A stretch of 17,299 nt of DNA from Lysobacteraceae bacterium (GTDB lineage Bacteria; Pseudomonadota; Gammaproteobacteria; Xanthomonadales; Xanthomonadaceae): positions 1 to 17,299 of the forward strand of contig JAQGOI010000371.1 of the NCBI GenBank assembly GCA_028293685.1, written 5' to 3'. A model generated the notes under the pieces. That model saw only the letters and a list, made by a program, of their open reading frames with translations. It ran no database searches and had not been told where the DNA came from. This document shows, in pieces, positions 8,074 through 14,676 of the stretch (its first letter is position 1; each line of letters opens with the position of its first letter). The translations under genes were made by a program, and so were the position numbers.

Positions 8074-8133
8074 AGTGTAGGCCATGCGCGGACGGCCGTG
8101 CCTGCGCCCGCGCGGTGCCGTGACCGCTACACT
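8074..8133. promoter_or_regulatory. Divergent promoter region between the propeller sensor and ygfB
   Basis: The 110 bp between the two divergent starts (8051 minus, 8162 plus) contains two outward-facing TACACT hexamers, at 8079-8074 on the minus strand and 8128-8133 on the plus strand. Each matches TATAAT at 4 of 6 positions and is about 28 nt from its start codon. No convincing -35 accompanies either one, so this is a tentative placement. Confidence 0.35.
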
Positions 8134-8161
8134 GTGTCGCCCCCACCGACTTGGCCGATTT

Positions 8162-8707
8162 GTGTCTGCAGAATTGCCTGCGCTGACCGAAGTGGAAGGC
8201 GCCGTGCGCCAGCTGGGTCTGGCCATGGATCCATCCGAACTCCATGGCGCACTGTGCGGCTGGCTCGCCGGCGGCGGTGCCCAGACGGCCGACTGGCTCG
8301 TCAACGTGCTGGTCGATGAAGCAGCCCCCCAGGTCGCTCCGGACTCGCCGCTGGACCGCCTGCGCCGCGCGAGCGCCGCGCAGCTGGAGGACCGCGGTTT
8401 TGGTTTCGAATTGCTGCTTCCCGACGCCGACGCCTCGCTCACCCGCCGAAGCGGCGCGGTCTTCGACTGGTGCCGGGGTTTCCTGGGTGGTTTCGGCCTG
8501 GCCGCGGGAGCCAAGCCGGCGCTGTCGGAGGAAGGCGGCGAAGCCCTGGTCGACATTGCACGACTGGCCGCGGCGACGGCACAGGAAGACGGGGATGACG
8601 AAGACGAGGAAGCGTTGATCGAAATCGAGGAGTTCATCCGGGTCGCGGTATTGCTGCTGCACGGCGACTGCGTACTGGCCGTGCAGCATCGTCGCGGGAT
8701 GAACTGA
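8162..8707 (+). CDS. ygfB: UPF0149 / YgfB family protein
   Basis: This is a 181-residue mostly helical protein of the UPF0149 (YecA/YgfB) family. Family landmarks are ELHGALCGWLAGGG near the N-terminus, FDWCRGFLGGFGLA in the middle, LSEEGGEALVDIARLAA and a C-terminal EEFIRVAVLLLHGDC. An acidic stretch (EDGDDEDEE) lies before the last helix. The biochemical function is not firmly established; in Pseudomonas a YgfB protein has been linked to regulation of antibiotic-resistance genes. I chose the GTG at 8162 because homology begins there; an ATG at 8084 would add 26 arginine-rich, unconserved residues reaching into the promoter region. It lies just upstream of pepP, the same order as ygfB-pepP in E. 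coli, and is probably co-transcribed with it. Confidence 0.88.
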   Translation: MSAELPALTEVEGAVRQLGLAMDPSELHGALCGWLAGGGAQTADWLVNVLVDEAAPQVAPDSPLDRLRRASAAQLEDRGFGFELLLPDADASLTRRSGAVFDWCRGFLGGFGLAAGAKPALSEEGGEALVDIARLAAATAQEDGDDEDEEALIEIEEFIRVAVLLLHGDCVLAVQHRRGMN

Positions 8708-8713
8708 GGCCGC

Positions 8714-10063
8714 ATGGATGCCCGGGCATTGACGGCGATGCGGACGTTGAGCGAGCCATCGTCGGCCAGCTTCGCGCAGCGTCGCAGGCAACTGATGCGC
8801 ATGGCTGGCCACGACACGATCCTGGTGCTGCCCGCTGCACCCGAGCGCGTGCGCAGCCGCGACACGCATCATCCCTATCGACAGGATTCGGACCTGCTGT
8901 ACCTCACCGGTTTTCCCGAGCCCGAAGCGGTGCTGGTGCTGGTGCCGGGCCGCCAGCATGGGGAGGCCATCCTCTTCTGCCGCGAGCGCGATCCGGACCG
9001 CGAAGGCTGGGACGGTCCACGCTGCGGGCCTGAGGGCGCCATCGACCGCTACGGCATGGACGATGCGTATCCGATCACCGACATCGACGAGATCCTCCCC
9101 GGACTGCTCGAAGGACGCAGTCGCGTGTACTACCACTTCGGTCGCGATGCGGAGTTCGATCTCAAGCTGATCGGGTGGGTCAACCGGGTGCGCGCAATGA
9201 TGCGCATGGGCGCACAACCGCCGCATGAATTCCTGGAGCTCGGCCACCTGCTCGACGAGCAGCGACTGTTCAAATCCAGGGACGAGTTGAAGCTGATGCA
9301 GCGCGCGGCCGATATCAGCGTCCGCGCGCATGAGGTCGGCATGCGCGCGGTGCGGTCGGGAATGCGCGAGTACGAGCTGCAGGCGGAGATCGAACGCGTG
9401 TTCCGCATGCACGATGCCGTGCCGGCATACGGCAGCATCGTGGGTGCCGGAAACAATGCCTGCGTGCTGCATTACGTCGCCAACAACGCCGTGGCCAATG
9501 ACGGCGACCTGGTGCTGGTCGATGCCGGCGCCGAATACCGCGGGTACGCCTCCGACATCACCCGCACGTTTCCCGTCAACGGACGGTTCTCGAAAGAGCA
9601 GCGCGCGTTGCACGACCTGGTGTCAGCGGCACAGTCAGCGGCCCTGGCGCAGGCCTGCCCGGGCGTGGCCTACGAGGCCGGACACATCGCGGCGGTGCAC
9701 ACGCTGACCGAGGGATTGCTCAAGCTCGGATTGCTCAAGGGTTCGCTGGAAAACAATGTTTCAGCGGGCCACTACAAGCGCTTCTATCGCCACAAAACGG
9801 GACATTGGCTTGGGCTGGACGTGCATGACGTCGGTGAATACCGCATCGACGGGCAGTCACGCCTGCTCGAGCCGGGCATGGTGTTTACAATCGAACCCGG
9901 TTTGTACATCGGCCCCGAGGAAAAGAGCGTCCATGCGAAGTGGCGCGGCATCGGCATCCGCATCGAGGATGACGTCGTGATTACCGCCGACGGTCACCGC
10001 GTGCTGACCGGCAAGCTCGCCCGCAATGCGGACGAAATCGAAGCCTTGATGGGCGCCGCGTGA
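8714..10063 (+). CDS. pepP: Xaa-Pro aminopeptidase (aminopeptidase P, M24B)
   Basis: PepP removes an N-terminal residue from peptides with proline in the second position; it is a cytosolic two-manganese pita-bread enzyme. The 449-residue product has the PepP N-terminal domain (DSDLLYLTGFPEPEAVLVL) and a C-terminal M24 domain. The five metal ligands are visible: D270 (VLVDAGAEY), D281 (ASDITRTF), H364 (TGHWLGLDVHD), E394 (TIEPGLYI) and E418 (IRIEDDVV). They correspond to E. coli D260, D271, H354, E383 and E406. The ATG at 8714 has a GAGG Shine-Dalgarno 4 nt upstream that overlaps the ygfB stop region, with 6 nt between the genes. ubiH, which follows pepP in E. coli, is absent here; a convergent pepQ lies there instead. 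Confidence 0.96.
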   Translation: MDARALTAMRTLSEPSSASFAQRRRQLMRMAGHDTILVLPAAPERVRSRDTHHPYRQDSDLLYLTGFPEPEAVLVLVPGRQHGEAILFCRERDPDREGWDGPRCGPEGAIDRYGMDDAYPITDIDEILPGLLEGRSRVYYHFGRDAEFDLKLIGWVNRVRAMMRMGAQPPHEFLELGHLLDEQRLFKSRDELKLMQRAADISVRAHEVGMRAVRSGMREYELQAEIERVFRMHDAVPAYGSIVGAGNNACVLHYVANNAVANDGDLVLVDAGAEYRGYASDITRTFPVNGRFSKEQRALHDLVSAAQSAALAQACPGVAYEAGHIAAVHTLTEGLLKLGLLKGSLENNVSAGHYKRFYRHKTGHWLGLDVHDVGEYRIDGQSRLLEPGMVFTIEPGLYIGPEEKSVHAKWRGIGIRIEDDVVITADGHRVLTGKLARNADEIEALMGAA

Positions 10064-10126
10064 TGAACTGGATTACAACGTTATCGGCCGCGCCGCCGCG
10101 CGCCCGGACATCCGTTTGCGTCGCTT

Positions 10127-10144
10127 TCAATCATTATTGATTGA
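10127..10144. repeat. Short perfect inverted repeat between convergent pepP and pepQ
   Basis: TCAATCA (10127-10133) and TGATTGA (10138-10144) are perfect inverse complements around TTAT. The element is the AT-rich part of the 87-bp gap between the pepP and pepQ stops. It could form a weak bidirectional hairpin or bind a dimeric protein. It lacks the GC stem and T-run of an intrinsic terminator. Confidence 0.35.
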
Positions 10145-10150
10145 CGAGCA

Positions 10151-11476
10151 TCAGCCCAAAGCCGCAAATCCCTCTCGCGTCAGGTTCTGCGGGTCGGCGT
10201 GGGTGCACACGACGTCGTCCTCGATACGGATGCCGCCAAACGGCCGCAATGCATCAACGCGAGGCCAGTCGACGGCACTGGCGTGCTCGCCCTTTCGGAG
10301 TTCCTCGAGCAGCATGTCGATGAAATAGATGCCCGGCTCGATGGTCACGACCATGCCTGGTTGAAGTTCGCGGGTCAGCCGCAGGTAGGGGTGGCCTTCG
10401 GGCTTCGGCAAGGTTCCACCGGTATCGGACGCGGCAAAGCCAGCGACCTCGTGCACCTGAAGCCCGATGCCGTGGCCGATCCCGTGCGGGAAGAAGGTTC
10501 CGGAAACGCCGGTGGCAACCGCGCTTTCGGGCGAGACCTTGAGTACACCGAAATCCTTGAGCACGCTGGCCAACGCCAGATGCGCGTCCAGATGCAGCTG
10601 CCGGTAGTCCATTCCCGCACGGACCTGCGTGCACATCGCACGCTGTGCGGTGTCGACGGCATCGATCAGCGATTGAAACTCGTCCCCGGGATCGTACGAA
10701 TACGTGCGGGTGATGTCGCATGCGTAACCGGCATGGCTTGCGCCCGCATCGATCAGGAAGCTGCGGATGTGGCCAGGAGGGGCGCGATCGAGCAGCATGT
10801 AGTGCAGCACTGCGCCGTGCGTGTTGAGTGCGACGATGTTGTTGTACGGCAGATCCAGGGCGTCCTGGCGTGCTGCGATGCAATAGGCGAAATGGATGTC
10901 GAATTCGCTTGCCCCGGCACGGAAGGCGGCTTCCGCGGCGCGATGGCCACGGACACCTGATTGCGTGGCAATCCGCATCATTTCGATTTCGTAGGGCGTC
11001 TTGAACGCGCGGTGGTAGTCCAGGTAACGGACCACCGCCGGCGGATTGTTCGGCACCACGTCGGCCAACGCACTTTGCGCTTCGCCCAGGATCGCGCAGC
11101 GCGCACGATCGGCGGGCAAGTACGAAAGTGCCTCTTCCGCCGTGCGGATGACGACGACGTCGAAGTGCTCGACCCAGGCCCCACCTGGCGCTTCGGGTAC
11201 GACGTGCCAATAGTCATGCGGCTGCAGGTAAATCACCTTGGGCCGGCTGCCGGGCGTGAAGACGAGCCAGCTGCCGGGGTTGCGCGTCAGTGGCAGCCAT
11301 GCCTTGAACTGCGGGTTGACCGCGTACGGGTAGTCGCGGTCGTCGAACGCCTGGTAGTGAAGGGTTCCGCTGGGGACCACCAGATGATCCAAGCCGGCGC
11401 GCTCCAGCGCCACGGCGGTGCGCGTTTGCAACACAACCAGATGTTCGGCATATAGGATGGCGAGGTCGGCAGTCAT
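10151..11476 (-). CDS. pepQ: Xaa-Pro dipeptidase (prolidase, M24B)
   Basis: PepQ splits Xaa-Pro dipeptides in the cytosol, completing the breakdown of proline-containing peptides begun by enzymes such as PepP. The 441-residue product aligns along its whole length with E. coli PepQ (443 residues). Shared segments include NPQFKAW (54-60), the YRSFKT-like YHRAFKT, EFDI-FAY and HGIGHGIGLQVHEVAGF. The metal ligands are D243 (LIDAGA), D254 (ACDITRT), H335 (HGIGH), E380 (TIEPGIYF) and E419 (GGIRIEDD). The ATG at 11476 gives the normal N-terminus; the frame extends 39 codons further upstream, but that part is unlike PepQ. No Shine-Dalgarno is obvious. The start is only 14 bp from the divergent GTG of the CHASE sensor, so its promoter must lie inside that gene. 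Confidence 0.96.
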   Translation of the reverse strand: MTADLAILYAEHLVVLQTRTAVALERAGLDHLVVPSGTLHYQAFDDRDYPYAVNPQFKAWLPLTRNPGSWLVFTPGSRPKVIYLQPHDYWHVVPEAPGGAWVEHFDVVVIRTAEEALSYLPADRARCAILGEAQSALADVVPNNPPAVVRYLDYHRAFKTPYEIEMMRIATQSGVRGHRAAEAAFRAGASEFDIHFAYCIAARQDALDLPYNNIVALNTHGAVLHYMLLDRAPPGHIRSFLIDAGASHAGYACDITRTYSYDPGDEFQSLIDAVDTAQRAMCTQVRAGMDYRQLHLDAHLALASVLKDFGVLKVSPESAVATGVSGTFFPHGIGHGIGLQVHEVAGFAASDTGGTLPKPEGHPYLRLTRELQPGMVVTIEPGIYFIDMLLEELRKGEHASAVDWPRVDALRPFGGIRIEDDVVCTHADPQNLTREGFAALG

Positions 11477-11490
11477 GGGGTAAGGCGACC

Positions 11491-14190
11491 GTGGGGAGGA
11501 GACCGCATTCTGCCGCAAGCGACCTGGTAGCGCCGGACATCGGACCTGTCGAACGTTCCTTGTTGCTGGGGCTGCCGGCATGGGCCTGGGCATTGATCGG
11601 TTTGTTGCTCGGTGTCGTCGCCACCGGTGGTGTTCTGCTGATGGAGCGCCATAACCTGGAGGCTGGTTCGCGACTGCGACTGGCCGAGATCGGCCGCCGC
11701 AGCACCAGTCAGATCCAGCGCCAATTCGAGAGCAGTGGATTGCTGTTGCGCGGGATGCAATCGGCTTACTTCATCGGCACCGCCATCGACGAGCAGCAAT
11801 TCGAGGCGATCGCGCGCAACCTGCAACCACAAGCGTTGTTGCCCAGCATGGTGGCGGTCGGTTTCGCCCAACGGCTTGCTGCAGATGCCCCGACGGAGCG
11901 CCCGCGTTACCTCTACGTGCGCGTCGCGCCGCTGGCCGGCAATGCCCCATTGCTCGGACTGGACATCGCTCGACAGACGCGCAACCTGCTGGCGCTGGAA
12001 CGCGCGCGCGACATCAACCAGCCAGTGATGTCGGCGGCATTTCCGCTGTTGCAGAAATCGAGCGAGCCCGGTGCGGCGCTGGGCGTGGTGGTGCGCTTGC
12101 CGGTGTACAGCGCGGGCAGGATTCCCGTGGATGTCGCCGAACGACGCCAACGCGAGATCGGCTCGCTGGGCCTGAGCATGCGCGTGCAGACATTGCTGCG
12201 CAACGCGCTGCCACCCGAAACGCTGCGACATTTCAAGGTGCAGGTCCAGGACATTACCGACGGCACGGCGCAGCCGCTCTACGATTCCGGCACCACTGCA
12301 TTGCCCGATGCGCCGGACTACGGCGGCATGCTGTCGTTCGGTGGACGCCACTGGCGCATGGTCCTGCTCCAGCGCGATCGTGCTTATGACGCCGCGTTGC
12401 TGTGGACAGTCGGCATTGGCGGTTTGATCGCGAGCCTGCTGGTGGCTTCGTTGTTCTGGTCGGTCGCCAGTACCCGACGGCGTGCGATCGCCCTGGGCCG
12501 GCAGATGAGCGCGCGCTATCGTGAAAGCGAACAACGTTTCCGCGCGCTCAATGAACTGCTGCCCGCGCTGGTGTTGACGGCGCGCGCCAGTGACGGCCGC
12601 GTGTTGTACGCCAACCAGGCGGCGTGCCTGCGGCTTGGCAAGGCGATCGACACCGCCAACCTGGAAATGCTGTTCGACGATGAAACACTCCAACGCCGTC
12701 TGTTCGAGCCGGCGGACGCAGCACCGTGGAGCAACATCGATGCCGTCCTGAAAACGCTCAATGGCGATTGCTTCTGGGCGTCCACCTCGATCGCACGGGT
12801 GCGCGTGGGCCAAGTGGACAAGTTACTGCTGGTCGCCAACGACATCTCCGAACAGCGCCAGCTCACGGAGTTGCTCAGTTACCAGGCCAGCCACGACACC
12901 CTGACCGAGCTGTACAACCGGCGCGAGTTCGAACGGCGTGTGCAGCGCGCATTGTTTGGCGTCAGCAAGGGGGAACCACCGTGCGCGCTGGTCTACATCG
13001 ACCTGGACCAGTTCAAGCTGATCAACGACACCAGTGGCCATCGCGCCGGCGACCAGTTGCTGAGCCAGCTCGCGCTCGTCATGGCCGAGCAGCTGCGCGC
13101 CGGCGACATCCTGGCGCGCCTGGGTGGCGACGAATTCGGCATCCTGGCGCATGACATCACGCTGGAGGGCGCGCACGCGCTGGCCGAGCGACTACGCGTG
13201 CGCATCGAGGGCTACATCTACGTGTGGGAGCAACGCTCCTACACCATCAGCGCCAGCCTGGGCGTAGTGATTCTGGACCAGGCCGGGCAGACATTGGCGG
13301 ACGTGCTGTCGCAAGCGGACTCGGCCTGTTACATGGCCAAGGATCGCGGCCGCAACCGGATCCATTTCTATTCCGAGCAGGCCGACGAAACCATCCAGCG
13401 CCGCGGCGAGATGGAATGGGCCAATCGCCTGCGCGGTGTCATCGAGGAAGGCCGGTTGCTGCTCGATTACCAGGAAGTGCAGCCCCTGCAAGGACAGCCG
13501 GATCACGATCCGCACATCGAACTGCTGATCCGCCTGCGCGACGAGGACGGCAAGGTCGTGCTCCCCGGCGCTTTCCTCCCGGCCGCGGAGCGCTACGGGA
13601 TGGTGCTGCTGCTGGATCGTTGGGTCGTCGGCCAGGCCATTGCGAATTTCAACCGGCTGCACATCAGCGGACGCGCGCCCGGACGCTGCTCGCTCAATCT
13701 ATCTGCCTCGACGCTGGAAGATGAGAGCCTTGCCGATTACGTGCTGGACCTGATCGAACGGCATGGCGTGGCGCCATCGCGCCTGTGTTTCGAGATCACG
13801 GAAACCGAGGCGGTGCGCAATCTGGCCCGTGCGGTGCGTTTCATCGAACGCCTGCGTGGCGTCGGTTGCCAGGTGGCGCTGGACGATTTCGGCGCGGGCA
13901 TGTCGTCGTTCGGCTATCTGAAAAACCTGCCGGTCGATGTGATCAAGATCGACGGCAGCTTCATCCGCGACCTCGACGCGGACCCGATGAATCGCTCGAT
14001 CGTCAACGCGATCACCACGATTGGCCACCAGCGCGGCATGGATGTCGTCGCCGAGTGGGTCAGCAGCCAGGCCAATGCTGAAACATTGCGTTCGCTGGGT
14101 GTCGACTACGGCCAGGGGTTTGCTTTGCACCGGCCCGAACGCGTGCTGTATCAGCGGGTGCTCGAACGTGGGCGCGCCACCGTCAGCTGA
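11491..14190 (+). CDS. CHASE-PAS-GGDEF-EAL membrane c-di-GMP enzyme
   Basis: This 899-residue inner-membrane protein has TM1 (about 24-50), a periplasmic CHASE-type sensor (about 55-300; core includes YVRVAPLAGNAPLLGLDI), TM2 (about 302-325), a PAS-like region (about 350-455), GGDEF (about 465-625) and EAL (about 645-890). The cyclase motif RLGGDEF (near 545) is intact, and RAGD just before it is a complete RxxD inhibitory site. The EAL domain is partly altered: EAL reads ELL and AEGVE reads AEWVS, so the second glutamate is lost. SLNLS, EITET, DDFGAGMSSF, KID and GQGF are kept. It could be a feedback-inhibited cyclase with a weak phosphodiesterase half. The GTG at 11491 has AAGG 5 nt upstream; the next usable in-frame starts would cut into the first TM segment. 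The neighbouring PilZ gene converges on it. Confidence 0.91.
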   Translation: MGRRPHSAASDLVAPDIGPVERSLLLGLPAWAWALIGLLLGVVATGGVLLMERHNLEAGSRLRLAEIGRRSTSQIQRQFESSGLLLRGMQSAYFIGTAIDEQQFEAIARNLQPQALLPSMVAVGFAQRLAADAPTERPRYLYVRVAPLAGNAPLLGLDIARQTRNLLALERARDINQPVMSAAFPLLQKSSEPGAALGVVVRLPVYSAGRIPVDVAERRQREIGSLGLSMRVQTLLRNALPPETLRHFKVQVQDITDGTAQPLYDSGTTALPDAPDYGGMLSFGGRHWRMVLLQRDRAYDAALLWTVGIGGLIASLLVASLFWSVASTRRRAIALGRQMSARYRESEQRFRALNELLPALVLTARASDGRVLYANQAACLRLGKAIDTANLEMLFDDETLQRRLFEPADAAPWSNIDAVLKTLNGDCFWASTSIARVRVGQVDKLLLVANDISEQRQLTELLSYQASHDTLTELYNRREFERRVQRALFGVSKGEPPCALVYIDLDQFKLINDTSGHRAGDQLLSQLALVMAEQLRAGDILARLGGDEFGILAHDITLEGAHALAERLRVRIEGYIYVWEQRSYTISASLGVVILDQAGQTLADVLSQADSACYMAKDRGRNRIHFYSEQADETIQRRGEMEWANRLRGVIEEGRLLLDYQEVQPLQGQPDHDPHIELLIRLRDEDGKVVLPGAFLPAAERYGMVLLLDRWVVGQAIANFNRLHISGRAPGRCSLNLSASTLEDESLADYVLDLIERHGVAPSRLCFEITETEAVRNLARAVRFIERLRGVGCQVALDDFGAGMSSFGYLKNLPVDVIKIDGSFIRDLDADPMNRSIVNAITTIGHQRGMDVVAEWVSSQANAETLRSLGVDYGQGFALHRPERVLYQRVLERGRATVS

Positions 14191-14325
14191 TGCGCGACGC
14201 CTCACGGGACCGTGCGCCACGGCCAGGAATTAACGGAGCAGCGCGTGGATAGAGCCATGGTTCGCGAGTATCCGCAGCGCGCGGCGGCGCGGCGGATGCA
14301 AGGGCTGGCGGATTCGATCGCGGCG

Positions 14326-14676
14326 CTATTCGAACTGGGCGCCCGGTGCATCGATCCAGTGGCGCAGCTGCTCGGCCTGCTCATCCGGGATCGCGATGAA
14401 GCGCAGGCCACTCCACGCCTGACCCGGCGCGCTCGCCCGGTCCAGCCAGAGCAGGTGCGCTCCGACTTCCAGCGAGATGGCCTGGCCCCGGATATCGTGC
14501 AGATGGAACCGGAACTGGTACAGCGCGTCCTCGATGAGCGGTGCGCTCGCGATCAGCAGCATTCCGGTTTCCGAAACGTTACCGATGCGTCCGACGACGC
14601 TGTCGGTCATGGTGTCGGTCACGAGGATCGTGTCGGACACCTTGCGCCGCCGCGCACGCCGGAACTCGTCGATCAT
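14326..14676 (-). CDS. Single-domain PilZ protein (c-di-GMP receptor)
   Basis: This 116-residue cytoplasmic protein consists of one PilZ domain (PF07238). Both ligand-binding motifs are present: RxxxR at R6/R10 or R7/R11 (FRRARRRK) and NxSxxG at N33-G38 (NVSETG). It should therefore bind c-di-GMP and act as an effector. The rest has the beta-barrel pattern (LYQFRFHLHDI, LEVGAHLLWLD, WSGLRFIAI) and a short C-terminal helix. The ATG at 14676 overlaps the stop of the DUF1631 gene (ATGA, 14673-14676), implying translational coupling and probably joint function. The 135 bp between its stop and the convergent GGDEF-EAL gene is GC-rich and shows no convincing gene or terminator. The downstream target is unknown. 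Confidence 0.92.
   Translation of the reverse strand: MIDEFRRARRRKVSDTILVTDTMTDSVVGRIGNVSETGMLLIASAPLIEDALYQFRFHLHDIRGQAISLEVGAHLLWLDRASAPGQAWSGLRFIAIPDEQAEQLRHWIDAPGAQFE

Noticed and set aside
7955..9613. A 552-codon open frame on the minus strand opposite ygfB and pepP
   Set aside because: It is antisense to two clear genes with full motifs. Its product is rich in H, Q, R and A with no recognisable domain, as expected of shadow frames in GC-rich DNA.
11473..12813. A 446-codon minus-strand frame opposite the CHASE sensor, running into the pepQ start
   Set aside because: It is antisense to the CHASE and PAS coding region and has the same shadow-frame composition; pepQ itself is in a different frame.
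14191..14325. Possible terminator between the convergent CHASE sensor and PilZ genes
   Set aside because: Only a short CCGTG/CACGG hairpin without a T-run and GC-rich runs are present, which is not enough to call a terminator.
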